A stretch of DNA of 64,000 bases from Mesorhizobium shangrilense (GTDB lineage: Bacteria; Pseudomonadota; Alphaproteobacteria; Rhizobiales; Rhizobiaceae). The notes under the pieces are model-generated. The model ran no database searches and had not been told where the DNA came from. It saw only the letters and a list, made by a program, of their open reading frames with translations. Both the position numbers and the translations under genes were made by a program. Location of the stretch: NCBI RefSeq assembly GCF_040537815.1, contig NZ_JBEWSZ010000005.1, positions 186,001 through 250,000 of the forward strand, given 5' to 3'. Within the stretch, counting starts at the first letter, position 1. Each line of letters opens with the position of its first letter. Positions 1 to 9,105 of the stretch are shown piece by piece.

Positions 1-16
1 GCAATCAAATTCTCTT

Positions 17-886
17 ATGATGAGCGCCATGAAACCCAACCTCGACAGCGACCTTCTGCGCACCTTCGTCGCGGTAGCGGACACCGGCAATTTCACCAAG
101 GCGGCGGAACGGGCGGGTCGTACGCAGTCGGCCGTCTCGATGCAGATGAAGAAGCTCGAGGAGATGGTCGGCAACAGCCTGTTCGAACGCGGCTCGCGCG
201 GCGTGGCGCTGACGCGGCGCGGCGGCGAACTGATCGGCAACGCCAGGCGCATCGTTTCCCTGCTTGACGAAACAGCGGCGTCGATGGCCGCGCCGCCGCT
301 TGGCGGGCCGGTGCGCATCGGCATTCCGGAGGAATATGGCCACGCGATCCTGTCACGCGCGCTCGGCGCCTTTTCCAAGCGCCATGCCAAGGTCGAAGTC
401 ACCGTCCGTTACGCGCATTCGGGCGCACAAATAGCAGCGCTTGCCGCCGACGAGCTCGATCTGGCTGTTGTCTTCGAATGGCAGGACCGTTCCGGCGGCG
501 AGGTGCTGATGCGCGACCCGACCGTGTGGGTGACGTCCAACCTGCACCAGATGCATGAGGAGCGCCCGGTGCCGATCGCGCTCTACAACCGCGCCGGCTG
601 GTGCCAGGACTTCGCCATAAAATCGCTGGAGCAGCGCGGCCTCGCCTATCGTGTCGCCTATACCAGCGACACCAATGGTGGCTTGCGGCTCGCCGTCACC
701 TCCGGGCTGGCGATCGCGCCGATCTCGCGCAGCAACATTCCGGCCGACTGCCGCGAGTTGACGGCTGCCGACGGGTTTGGCGACATCGATGCCTCGAATG
801 TCGTGATGCACCGCAACCCGAACGCTTCCGGCGAGGCGATCGACGGCATGGAAGAAGCGATCCGCGAGGCGTTCGTCAACCGGTAG
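17..886 (+). CDS. LysR-family transcriptional regulator
   Basis: A 289-residue LysR-type regulator. The N-terminal winged helix-turn-helix (about residues 8-65) reads DLLRTFVAVADTGNFTKAA, then a helix containing QSAVSMQMKKLEE, which is the classic LysR DNA-binding pattern. The rest is a periplasmic-binding-protein-like effector domain beginning near GGPVRIGIPEEY. Three in-frame ATGs lie at 17, 20 and 29. The last gives MKPNLDSDLL and is equally plausible, because the upstream region is cut by the window edge. The gene is followed in the same direction by a GST-like gene about 120 bp away. LysR regulators often control a neighbour, but nothing here shows that this one does. The effector is unknown. 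Confidence 0.93.
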   Translation: MMSAMKPNLDSDLLRTFVAVADTGNFTKAAERAGRTQSAVSMQMKKLEEMVGNSLFERGSRGVALTRRGGELIGNARRIVSLLDETAASMAAPPLGGPVRIGIPEEYGHAILSRALGAFSKRHAKVEVTVRYAHSGAQIAALAADELDLAVVFEWQDRSGGEVLMRDPTVWVTSNLHQMHEERPVPIALYNRAGWCQDFAIKSLEQRGLAYRVAYTSDTNGGLRLAVTSGLAIAPISRSNIPADCRELTAADGFGDIDASNVVMHRNPNASGEAIDGMEEAIREAFVNR

Positions 887-1007
887 CGGTCCAGCTCGAA
901 TTGGAGTGCTGCTGTATCGGAAAGCCGATCCCTGTCGCCAAGGCTCCTGACACAAAGCTGTCAGCAGCAGTTCGATAGAGGTGGCATTCAACGGGAGGAC
1001 AAACGAG

Positions 1008-1637
1008 ATGATCACCTTCTACCACGCGCCATGGTCGCGCGCTTCCAGTGTCCACTGGCTGCTGGAGGAACTGGGCGTGCCGTTCGAATTCTCGCCGGTG
1101 AATATCCGAGCCCAGGGAGGCGTCCCCGAGGCCTATCGGTCAATCCAGCCAAACAAGAAAGTGCCGGCCATCGATCATGATGGCACGGTCGTCACCGAGC
1201 GGGCCGCGATCACCATCTACCTCGCCGATACCTTTTCCGGTGCCGGACTTGCGCCGGCGCTGGGCGACAGCGCGCGTGCGCGGTACCTGACATGGTTGGT
1301 CTATTGTGATTCCGTCCTCGACCCGGTGGTGGCGGCAAAGGCCCACGGCATCGAGTTCATGGGGCCGCGTTATTCCTACGGCTCGTTCTCCGAAATGGTC
1401 GCCAATCTGGAGAAGGCGTTGTCGGCCCAACCCTATATCGTTGGCGATCGCTTTACCGCCGCCGACACGCAAATCGGTAGCGGCATTCACTACGCGACCA
1501 ATGTCTTGCGGGTGTTGCCGGAGAATCCGGTATTCACAGCCTATCTCGATCGCCTCGCCGCCCGTCCGGCATTCCAGCGCTATTCGCGCAGGGAATATGA
1601 GAAGGCGCAGGCGGCTGGCATGGTCGGCAGCCACTGA
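1008..1637 (+). CDS. Glutathione S-transferase family protein
   Basis: A 209-residue cytosolic GST-like protein. The N-terminal thioredoxin-fold half (residues 1-80) has PWSRASSVHWLLEELG, which places Ser/Arg where the glutathione-activating residue sits. It continues with NKKVPAIDHDG and then the TERAAITIYLA segment that binds the gamma-glutamyl part of glutathione. The C-terminal half is helical (DRFTAADTQIGSGIHY). I chose the ATG at 1008 because GGGAGG lies 10 bp upstream; an in-frame extension to 981 has no such site. Substrate cannot be told from the sequence. Detoxification or stress conjugation is the family default and remains an inference. Confidence 0.9.
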   Translation: MITFYHAPWSRASSVHWLLEELGVPFEFSPVNIRAQGGVPEAYRSIQPNKKVPAIDHDGTVVTERAAITIYLADTFSGAGLAPALGDSARARYLTWLVYCDSVLDPVVAAKAHGIEFMGPRYSYGSFSEMVANLEKALSAQPYIVGDRFTAADTQIGSGIHYATNVLRVLPENPVFTAYLDRLAARPAFQRYSRREYEKAQAAGMVGSH

Positions 1638-1740
1638 GCTTCAGCGCGCCGAATCTAGTTTGGCGTCACGACTCCGGCCAGCACATTGCCGTGCCCAATC
1701 AATCAGTCGTCTGAGCGATGCCGCACTGCCGGTATAACAA

Positions 1741-4320
1741 CTATTTCAGCTCCAGCAGGCGCTCGAGATAGCTGCGCTCGATGTCGGGGCTCAGCGCGTT
1801 GCCAAGCCGCTTGCGGATGGCCTCCAGGATCTGGCGGGCACGCTGCACGTCGATCTCGTCGGGCACCTTGACCGAGCTTCCGTCATCGGGTCCTTCGGTG
1901 GCGCGTGGCCGGCCGAGCGGGTCACGGTCGGCATTCTGCTGGCGGCCGCCCGGCTCACTGCCACCCTGGTCGCCTTGTATGGCCTGCAGCTGCTTCATCA
2001 TGTCCTTGGCGCCCTTGCGCAGCGCTTCCAGCGCCCGGCCCTGATCGCCGACGGCGCGGTCGCCTTCGCCGTCGCCAAGCGCCTGCTCGGCATCGCCCAT
2101 GGATTTGCCGGCTTCGCCAAAGCCTGGGCTGGGCTCCAGCCCCATGCCTTCGAGCCCCTTCTTCAGCTGATCGAGGTCTTTCTGCAGCTGGCCCTGGCCT
2201 TCCTGCAGCTGCTTCATCGCGTCGGCGAATTCCTGCGGCGTCATCGGCTTCGGCCGGCCGAGCGGATCGCGGTCGTCACCCGGTCCCGGCTTGCCCTGGT
2301 CGCCCGGCTGCGGCTGTCCGTTTTCATCGGTCTGCTGGTCGCCGCGCCGCATCTGATCCATGCGGAAGGTCTCGTTCATCATCTCCTGCTGGCGCCGCAT
2401 GATGTCGCCCAGCTTGTCCATCTTCTGCTTCATCTCGCCGTCCTGCTGGCCACCACCCTTCTGGTCGCGTCCGGCCTGGAGATTGTTCATCATATCCTGC
2501 AGTTGCGAAAGCAGCTGCTGCGCCTTGTCGCGATCGCCTGATTTCGCCAGGTTCTCGATCTGGTCCATCATGCGGTTGACGTCGCTCTGGCGCAGTTCCT
2601 GGCCATTCTGCTGCATCTGCGGCGCATTGGGATTCTGCTTGGCGCGTTCCGCGAACTCCTGCAGGAACTGGTTCATCGCCTCGCGCAGCTCCTTCATCGC
2701 CTTTTCGATGTCCTGGTCGCTGGCGCCGTTCTTGATGGCGTCCTGCAGGGCCTGCTGTGCCTGGCGCAACCGCTTTTCGGCGGCCGAGAGATTGCCCTCC
2801 TCGATGCCGAGGGCGATTTCCCACAGATAGGCTACCTCGTTGCGCAACTGATCGTCATTTTGAGCGAGCTTCAGCCGGCTGCGGGCGCTCATGATCGCAA
2901 GGTAATGCGACATGTTGCTGAACGTGTCCTCTGGCCGCAGCGTGATTGCGTCCATCAGGTCGAGCACGCGGCCCTTGGCGTTGGCGTCGAGCGCCAGCAT
3001 GCGTCGCTGCTCGATCAGCGCTCGCGCCAGCGGATTGGAGAAGGGCCGCTCCGGCATGACCAGCGTCTTGGTTTCGCTTGTCGCCTTGTGCCCGGCGTCA
3101 TCGGTCGCGGTCAGCGTCAGCTTGATGCTGGCGCCGGCCCAGACGTGCTCGGTCAGGTCCTTGGTCGTCTTGGCGGCGTTGGTCTTGCCGCCGCGCCGTG
3201 GCAGCGCCAGCGGCATTTCGGGGGCGCCATAGAGCGGATGCGCATTCGGCGCCTGCGGATCGGCCAGCGCGAAAACAGCAGTGGCGGAGGCCGCGCCGTA
3301 ATCATCGTCGATCTGGTAGTTCAGTTCGAAGGTGCCATTGGCGGCGCGCTTGGGCTCGCCGACGAAGCGGATTTGCGGCGGCTTGTCGGGGATGACAGCG
3401 AAAGCCCAGCGGCCAATTTCGTCCTCGCCCGATTTCAGCGTCAGCGTGCCGTCGTTGGTCAGCTTGCCGCTGAATTGCCGAACCGGCGAGGGCGTTGCCG
3501 ACGCCGGCTTGGCCCCAGCGGCAGCCTGGACGCCGGTCGGGTCGATAGCGCGGGCAGTGCCTCCCTTGTCGGCATAGGCAAGCGTTTCCTCGCCCGAACC
3601 GCCGGTGACGCGCAGCGACACGTCGCTGCCTTCGGGAACGCTGAACGTGGCCGTCGCCTGGTTGGCATCTGCAGTGAGGAAGATCGGCGGCTTGCCGGTA
3701 TAGGCGGGCGGCGTCACCCAGGCGTCGATGCGCGGCGGCACGGTATCCGCCACGCCATGCTCATTGAAGCCGTCGGCGATCTTGCCGCCGGTTGGCCCGA
3801 AGGAAAAGGCAAAGGCGGTGACGAGCAAAAGTGCAGCCACGGCACGCAAGCCCCATGGATCGCGCTCGGGCACGCGGGCGCGTGGCATGTCGGCACCGAG
3901 GCTGCCGAGCTGGTCGGCCATGCGCCTCTGGTGCTCGCGCCAGAGCGCTTGCGAAAAGCTGGTTTCGCTGCCGCTCGGCCGGTCGGTCTGCACCAGCACA
4001 GGGCTGTGCCGCAGATCATTGGCGGCCTCGATGCGACGATCGACCTCGGCGGCGGTGGGCATGCGGAAGAAGCGCAGCGGATAGAGTGCGGCAAGGGCGG
4101 CGATGCCGAAGGCGGCGACAAGACCGATGCGTGCCATGTCCGGCAGCCGGTGGAAGATGCCGAGCCACGAAGCGCTGATGAACAGGCTGGTGACGATGAC
4201 GAGAGGAAGCAGCAACGGCCAGCCGCGCTCGACCACAATCGCGGCGCGGGTCGCCAGCCGGCTCAGGGCAAGGCGTCCGGCCAGGCGTTTGTCGCTGCTG
4301 AGGGTGGGTCGTTCTGTCAT
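1741..4320 (-). CDS. DUF4175 / TIGR02302-type large envelope protein
   Basis: About 859 residues. The N-terminus carries hydrophobic segments (PLLLPLVIVTSLFISASWLG, IGLVAAFGIAALAALYPL, AVAALLLVTAFAFSF), so it is anchored in the inner membrane. A beta-rich middle follows. The C-terminal 330 residues are dominated by Gln, Met, Lys and Asp, with coiled-coil-like stretches (KQKMDKLGDIMRRQQEMM) and repeated RDPLGRP motifs. This organisation matches the alphaproteobacterial TIGR02302/DUF4175 family, whose function is unknown to me. The start at 4320 has AAGGG just upstream; ATG 4332 is the alternative. It is the last gene of the leftward argH-lptM-lysA block, so it may be co-transcribed with amino-acid synthesis genes. 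Confidence 0.85.
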   Translation of the reverse strand: MTERPTLSSDKRLAGRLALSRLATRAAIVVERGWPLLLPLVIVTSLFISASWLGIFHRLPDMARIGLVAAFGIAALAALYPLRFFRMPTAAEVDRRIEAANDLRHSPVLVQTDRPSGSETSFSQALWREHQRRMADQLGSLGADMPRARVPERDPWGLRAVAALLLVTAFAFSFGPTGGKIADGFNEHGVADTVPPRIDAWVTPPAYTGKPPIFLTADANQATATFSVPEGSDVSLRVTGGSGEETLAYADKGGTARAIDPTGVQAAAGAKPASATPSPVRQFSGKLTNDGTLTLKSGEDEIGRWAFAVIPDKPPQIRFVGEPKRAANGTFELNYQIDDDYGAASATAVFALADPQAPNAHPLYGAPEMPLALPRRGGKTNAAKTTKDLTEHVWAGASIKLTLTATDDAGHKATSETKTLVMPERPFSNPLARALIEQRRMLALDANAKGRVLDLMDAITLRPEDTFSNMSHYLAIMSARSRLKLAQNDDQLRNEVAYLWEIALGIEEGNLSAAEKRLRQAQQALQDAIKNGASDQDIEKAMKELREAMNQFLQEFAERAKQNPNAPQMQQNGQELRQSDVNRMMDQIENLAKSGDRDKAQQLLSQLQDMMNNLQAGRDQKGGGQQDGEMKQKMDKLGDIMRRQQEMMNETFRMDQMRRGDQQTDENGQPQPGDQGKPGPGDDRDPLGRPKPMTPQEFADAMKQLQEGQGQLQKDLDQLKKGLEGMGLEPSPGFGEAGKSMGDAEQALGDGEGDRAVGDQGRALEALRKGAKDMMKQLQAIQGDQGGSEPGGRQQNADRDPLGRPRATEGPDDGSSVKVPDEIDVQRARQILEAIRKRLGNALSPDIERSYLERLLELK

Positions 4321-4436
4321 CGGCCCTTTCATGGGGCGGGCAGGATACCCCGCGCCTCACGACTCAAAGAATACCAGCAAACACGGCAAAGGCGAGGCAG
4401 TTCGAAAAAACGCGAGGTCAACGCGAGGCGTTGTAG

Positions 4437-5378
4437 TCAGAACGTGGCGGGGTTTGCGTTGGCGCCGCAGACCAGCACGGCGACACGCTCGCCGGGTTCC
4501 GGCGCGTAACGGCCGGACAGGATCGCTGCGAAAGCGGCCGCGCCGCCCGGCTCGGAGATGATCCGCACCCTGTTCCACAGGGCCTTCTGCGCCGCGATGA
4601 TGTCGTCGTCGCTGACCAGGATGGAGCGCTCGACAAAGGCTTCGGCGATCGGGAACATCATCTCGCCGACGCGCTTTGGCGCCAGCGAATCGGCGGCGAT
4701 CCCTTCCGTGGGCGCGTCGACGGGATGACCGGCCTCGAAGGCGCGATAAAGTGTCGGTGCGCCCTCGGGCTCGACGGCGATGATGCGGATGCGGCCGGCG
4801 AACCAGGCGGCGATACCGCCGATCAGGCCGCCACCGCCGACAGCGACCAGGAGCGTGTCGATATCCGGCAGGTCGGCTTCGATCTCAAGGCCGAGCGTGC
4901 CTTGCCCGACCAGCGTTTCCTCCTGGTTGAAGGCATGGATCTGCAGGGCGCCGGATTTCTCGGCGAAAGCCTCGCTGGCGGCGAGCGCCTCGGCATAGCG
5001 GGCGCCACCGACGACCAGCTCGGCGCCATAGCTGCGAATCCGTTCCAGCTTGGCCGCGGGGCTCACTTCCGGAACGAAGATCGTCGCCTTGTGGCCGAGC
5101 CGCATGGCCGCATAGGCGACCGCCGCGCCATGATTGCCGCCCGATGCCGCGACGACGCCGGCCTTGGGGACCGGCCGCTCGAGAAGATTGGTGAAGGCGC
5201 CACGCGCCTTGAACGAGCCGGAATGCTGCAGGCATTCAAGCTTCAGATCCAAGGCCATCGGCGGACGATCGAAATCCATCATGTCGACCCGCAACACCGG
5301 CGTGTGGCGCACATAGGGACGAATGCGCGGTTCCATCGCGGCAATGCGTTCGCGTGTGATCATGTTTCCGTCTGCCAT
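4437..5378 (-). CDS. Threonine/serine dehydratase (PLP fold type II)
   Basis: A 313-residue PLP enzyme of the tryptophan-synthase-beta fold. The Schiff-base lysine lies in SGSFKARGAF, the substrate loop in ASGGNHGAAVA, and the phosphate-binding glycine loop in AVGGGGLIGG. The likely reaction is deamination of L-threonine or L-serine to a 2-oxo acid and ammonia. At this length there is no C-terminal ACT-type regulatory domain, so it resembles catabolic dehydratases or serine/threonine racemase relatives rather than biosynthetic IlvA. It lies between lysA and the DUF4175 gene, and I believe other rhizobia have no gene there. The exact substrate is uncertain. Confidence 0.85.
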   Translation of the reverse strand: MADGNMITRERIAAMEPRIRPYVRHTPVLRVDMMDFDRPPMALDLKLECLQHSGSFKARGAFTNLLERPVPKAGVVAASGGNHGAAVAYAAMRLGHKATIFVPEVSPAAKLERIRSYGAELVVGGARYAEALAASEAFAEKSGALQIHAFNQEETLVGQGTLGLEIEADLPDIDTLLVAVGGGGLIGGIAAWFAGRIRIIAVEPEGAPTLYRAFEAGHPVDAPTEGIAADSLAPKRVGEMMFPIAEAFVERSILVSDDDIIAAQKALWNRVRIISEPGGAAAFAAILSGRYAPEPGERVAVLVCGANANPATF

Positions 5379-5416
5379 GGTTGCTCCCTTTAGCCGACAG
5401 GTCCGATTGCGCGAGA

Positions 5417-6685
5417 CTATGCAAGCCAGTCGGGCATGGAATCCAATCCGATCAGGTCGTCATAGGTCTGGCGCGGGCGCACAACGTGGAAGCGGTCGCC
5501 GTCGACCAGCACTTCAGGCACCAGCAGGCGCGTGTTGTAGGTGCCAGCCTGCACCGCACCGTAGGCGCCGGCGGTGGACACGGCAATCAGGTCGCCGGAC
5601 TTCAGCCTGGGCAGGTCGCGATCGAGGCCGAGATAGTCTCCGGTCTCGCAGACCGGGCCGACGACATCGACCATCATGCGCGGCGTTTCGGCCGGCGGCT
5701 GCACCACCGGCTTGATGTCGTGAAAGGCGTCATAGAGCGTCGGCCGGATCAGGTCGTTCATGGCGGCATCGACGACGAGGAAATTCTTGGCGTCGCCCTC
5801 CTTCACGAAGATCACCTCGGAGACGAGGATACCGGCATTGCCGACGATCAGCCGGCCTGGCTCGAACATCACCTTCAGCCCAAGCTTGGTGACATGCTTC
5901 CTGACGATCTGGGCATAGGCATCGGGCAGGGGAGGCGGGTTGTTGTCGACGCGGTAGGGAATGCCCAGGCCGCCGCCGAGATCGACATGGTCGATGGCAT
6001 GCCCGTCGCCACGCAGCGCGCCGACCAGATCCACCAGCAGGGCGAAGGCATCGTCGAAGGGCTGCAGCTCGGTGATCTGGCTGCCGATATGGGTGTCGAT
6101 GCCGGTGACCTTGATGCCCGGAAGTTGTGCAGCACGGGCATAGACCTGCCGCGCCTTCTGCCAGGGAATGCCGAACTTGTTCTCGGCCTTGCCAGTGGAG
6201 ATCTTCTTGTGGGTCTTCGCATCGACATCCGGATTGATACGCAGCGAGATCGGCGCCACCTTGCCCAACGCCATGGCTCGGGCCGACAGCAGTTCGAGTT
6301 CGGGTTCCGACTCGACATTGAAGCAGAGGATGCCGGCGGTGAGGGCAAAATCCATTTCACGCGCGGTCTTGCCGACGCCCGAAAACAGGATCTTGCCGGC
6401 AGGAATGCCGGCGGCCAGCGCGCGGCGCAATTCGCCTTCCGACACCACGTCGGCGCCGGCGCCGAGCTTTGCCAGCGTCCTCAGCACCGCCTGGTTGGAA
6501 TTGGCCTTCATGGCATAGCAGACCAGCGCATCGAGCCCGGCAAAAGCCTGGGCGAAGACGCGGAAATGCCTGGTCAGGGTCGCCGTCGAATAACAATAGA
6601 AGGGCGTGCCGACGCTGGCCGCGATATCGGGGATGGCCACGTCCTCGGCATGCAGCACGCCGTCGCGGTAGTCGAAATGGTTCAC
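5417..6685 (-). CDS. lysA: Diaminopimelate decarboxylase
   Basis: A 422-residue fold-III PLP decarboxylase that converts meso-diaminopimelate to L-lysine, the last step of lysine synthesis. The PLP lysine is in YAMKANSNQAVL near residue 45. HIGSQI and VDLGGGLGIPY give the phosphate-binding region. GPVCETGDYLG carries the catalytic Cys of the other subunit's active site, and AGAYGAVQAGTYN closes the site. Length and motifs are complete. It follows lptM by 18 bp and lies in the same leftward transcription unit as argH. Confidence 0.96.
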   Translation of the reverse strand: MNHFDYRDGVLHAEDVAIPDIAASVGTPFYCYSTATLTRHFRVFAQAFAGLDALVCYAMKANSNQAVLRTLAKLGAGADVVSEGELRRALAAGIPAGKILFSGVGKTAREMDFALTAGILCFNVESEPELELLSARAMALGKVAPISLRINPDVDAKTHKKISTGKAENKFGIPWQKARQVYARAAQLPGIKVTGIDTHIGSQITELQPFDDAFALLVDLVGALRGDGHAIDHVDLGGGLGIPYRVDNNPPPLPDAYAQIVRKHVTKLGLKVMFEPGRLIVGNAGILVSEVIFVKEGDAKNFLVVDAAMNDLIRPTLYDAFHDIKPVVQPPAETPRMMVDVVGPVCETGDYLGLDRDLPRLKSGDLIAVSTAGAYGAVQAGTYNTRLLVPEVLVDGDRFHVVRPRQTYDDLIGLDSMPDWLA

Positions 6686-6703
6686 GAGAATGGTTCCGGA
6701 AAT

Positions 6704-6910
6704 CTAGATCAACGGGTCGAGAATGAACTTCTTGTCCTCGACCGGTTTTGCCGGCTCCGGCGGCACGGGCTGCTTGGCCCTCTCGGCATCCTTGCGGGCC
6801 TGCACGGCTGCCTCGTAGGGCGTGTCGAGCCCGCCCTTCCTGCCGCAGGCCGTCACGGCGGCCATCGCTGCCAGAAGCGTCAGCGTCATCAAAATCCTGC
6901 TTCCGGTCAT
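6704..6910 (-). CDS. lptM: LptM-like small lipoprotein
   Basis: A 68-residue lipoprotein. A positively charged start and hydrophobic stretch (LMTLTLLAAMAAVTACGRKG) end in a lipobox with the lipidated Cys directly before GRKG, the signature of YifL/LptM proteins. In E. coli LptM helps assemble the LptDE outer-membrane LPS translocon. That role is known for the family, not shown here. The remainder is Pro/Lys/Glu-rich and ends in DPLI. The lptM-lysA neighbourhood, close to diaminopimelate genes, is widely conserved in Proteobacteria. Confidence 0.85.
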   Translation of the reverse strand: MTGSRILMTLTLLAAMAAVTACGRKGGLDTPYEAAVQARKDAERAKQPVPPEPAKPVEDKKFILDPLI

Positions 6911-6979
6911 CGATCCATCCGTCCGAAACTATTGTCCGCCGCCGCTTTTAGCCGAGTTTTCGGTGTATTGCACCCTAGC

Positions 6980-8380
6980 TCAAGCCTTCGCTAGCCGCTT
7001 TTTCCAATAGCGTATCTGCCTGCGCACTTCCGATGGCGCGGTGCCGCCGAAGCTTGTGCGGCTCTTCACCGAATTCTGCACCGCGAGCACCGAGAATATG
7101 TCCGAGGTGATGCCGGGATGAATGGATTGCATATCCTCGAGCGACAGCTTGTCCAGCGCCACCTTCTTCTGCTCGGCCAGCGCCACGGCGCGGCCGGTGA
7201 CATGGTGCGCCTCGCGAAACGGCAGGCCAAGCGTGCGCACCAGCCAGTCGGCAAGGTCGGTCGCCGTCGAATAGCCGGAGCCGGCGGCCTTCTTCATCGC
7301 GGTTGCGTTCACCGTCATGTCGGAGACCATGCCGGTCATCGCCGCCAGCATCAGGTCTAGCGTCTCGGCGGCGTCGAACACCGATTCCTTGTCCTCCTGC
7401 ATGTCCTTGCCATAGGTCAGGGGCATGCCCTTCATCACGGTCAGCAGGCCGACCAGATGGCCGTTGACGCGCCCGGTCTTGCCGCGCACCAGTTCGGCGG
7501 CGTCCGGGTTCTTCTTCTGCGGCATGATCGACGAGCCGGTGGAGAAGCTGTCCGACAGCCTGATGAAGCCGAATTGCGGCGTCGACCAGATGATGATTTC
7601 CTCGGCCAGCCGCGACAGATGCGTCGCGCAGATCGCCGCCATGGCCAGGAATTCCAGCGCGAAATCGCGGTCCGAAACGCCGTCGAGGGAATTGCGCATC
7701 GGCTCGCGGAAGCCGAGTGCCTTCGCGGTTGCGTGCCGGTCGATGGGGAAGCTGGTGCCGGCAAGGGCCGCCGAACCGAGCGGGCTTTCGTCCATGCGTT
7801 CGATGGCGTCGCGGACGCGCGACAGGTCGCGGCCGAACATCTCGACATAGGCCATGCAATGATGGCCGAAGGTCACCGGCTGCGCGGTTTGCATATGGGT
7901 GAAGCCGGGCATTACGGTTGCCGCGTGCTCTTCGGCGCGTTCCAGGAATGCCGCGATCAGACCTTTCAGCGCCTCGGCGACGCGAAAGCACTCGTCCTTG
8001 ACCCAGAGCCTGAGGTCGACGGCGACCTGGTCGTTGCGCGAGCGGGCGGTGTGCAGCCGTCCGGCGGCCGGGCCGATCAGCTCGGCGAGGCGGGCCTCGA
8101 CATTCATGTGAATGTCTTCCAGCCGGGTCGAGAACTCGAACGTGCCGGCTTCGATCTCCTTCAGGATCGTGTTCAGCCCTTCAGCGATTTTTTCTTGATC
8201 GGCCGCCAAAATAATGCCGGCTTGCGCCAACATCTCGCTATGGGCGATCGAGCCGCGAATGTCTTGTGCGTAGAGTTTGCGGTCGAACGAGATCGACGCG
8301 TTGATGGCTTCCATGATCGCGGTCGGACCCGAGGCAAAACGTCCGCCCCACATCTGGTTGCTGGCCTTCTTGTCGTTCAT
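6980..8380 (-). CDS. argH: Argininosuccinate lyase
   Basis: A 466-residue fumarase/aspartase-superfamily enzyme that splits argininosuccinate into arginine and fumarate. The superfamily signature [19 protein letters not shown] is complete. [16 protein letters not shown] and [16 protein letters not shown] provide the other conserved active-site segments. I place the start at the ATG at 8380 ([15 protein letters not shown]), which matches the family's usual beginning; an upstream in-frame start adds nine unconserved residues. Only 35 bp separate it from the divergent tlpA, so the two promoters must overlap. Confidence 0.97.
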   Translation of the reverse strand: MNDKKASNQMWGGRFASGPTAIMEAINASISFDRKLYAQDIRGSIAHSEMLAQAGIILAADQEKIAEGLNTILKEIEAGTFEFSTRLEDIHMNVEARLAELIGPAAGRLHTARSRNDQVAVDLRLWVKDECFRVAEALKGLIAAFLERAEEHAATVMPGFTHMQTAQPVTFGHHCMAYVEMFGRDLSRVRDAIERMDESPLGSAALAGTSFPIDRHATAKALGFREPMRNSLDGVSDRDFALEFLAMAAICATHLSRLAEEIIIWSTPQFGFIRLSDSFSTGSSIMPQKKNPDAAELVRGKTGRVNGHLVGLLTVMKGMPLTYGKDMQEDKESVFDAAETLDLMLAAMTGMVSDMTVNATAMKKAAGSGYSTATDLADWLVRTLGLPFREAHHVTGRAVALAEQKKVALDKLSLEDMQSIHPGITSDIFSVLAVQNSVKSRTSFGGTAPSEVRRQIRYWKKRLAKA

Positions 8381-8415
8381 CGCTATAAAACCTGTGTCCC
8401 GGAGCAATTTCAGAA

Positions 8416-9105
8416 ATGGCAGACCGCAATAGACTTTTCCCGGCCCCGCGCCTCATCCTTGCCGCCCTGGTGGCGGGCGTGCTTGCCGGCGCGGTCGCGG
8501 TATATGTCAGGGAGAGCGGTTCTGGCAACAACGCCCCGGCGCAGCAAGCCGCCGTCGGCAACAGCAAGGACGATGTCGCCTGCGCCGCCAAGAGCGAACG
8601 CGCCAAGAAGGTCGCCGCCTCCGCCACCGGCCAGGTCGCCGCACTTTTGCCGGCCGACCCGCCGCAATCGTTGAGACGCCTCGCCTTCAACGGGCCCAAC
8701 GGCAAGCCGATGACGATCGCCGACCATGCCGGCAAGACGGTGCTGCTCAATCTGTGGGCGACATGGTGCGCGCCGTGCCGTGCCGAGATGCCGGCGCTCG
8801 ACGCGCTGCAGAAGGAAAAAGGCAGCAACGCGTTCGAAGTCGTCGCCGTCAATGTCGATGCCGGCGACGATGTGAAGCCGAAGAAGTTCCTCAAGGACAC
8901 CGGCGTCCAGTCACTCGGCTACTACCGCGATTCGTCGATGGCGCTGTTCAATGATCTCAAGACGCGCGGCCTGGCGCTTGGCTTGCCAGTCACCATGCTG
9001 GTCGATGGCGAGGGCTGCCTGATCGCCCATATGAACGGCCCGGCCGAATGGTCGGGGCCGGACGCACGGCGGCTGGTGGAAGCGGCGCTCGCACCATCAG
9101 GCTGA
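8416..9105 (+). CDS. tlpA: TlpA-type thiol:disulfide interchange protein
   Basis: A 229-residue membrane-anchored periplasmic thioredoxin. One N-terminal transmembrane helix ([19 protein letters not shown]) is followed by a linker and the thioredoxin fold, with active site [27 protein letters not shown] supplies the cis-proline. In Bradyrhizobium TlpA reduces cytochrome oxidase assembly factors (copper chaperone and CoxB) and is needed for cytochrome aa3. The same role is likely here. Its divergence from argH is typical for Rhizobiales. The last 9 bp overlap the 3' end of the convergent c-di-GMP gene. Confidence 0.93.
   Translation: MADRNRLFPAPRLILAALVAGVLAGAVAVYVRESGSGNNAPAQQAAVGNSKDDVACAAKSERAKKVAASATGQVAALLPADPPQSLRRLAFNGPNGKPMTIADHAGKTVLLNLWATWCAPCRAEMPALDALQKEKGSNAFEVVAVNVDAGDDVKPKKFLKDTGVQSLGYYRDSSMALFNDLKTRGLALGLPVTMLVDGEGCLIAHMNGPAEWSGPDARRLVEAALAPSG

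Noticed and set aside
2860..4509. A 549-codon open frame on the plus strand across the DUF4175 gene
   Set aside because: It lies opposite a well-supported gene; long antisense frames are expected in GC-rich DNA with strong third-position bias. Its translation is Arg/Gly/His-rich with no family pattern.
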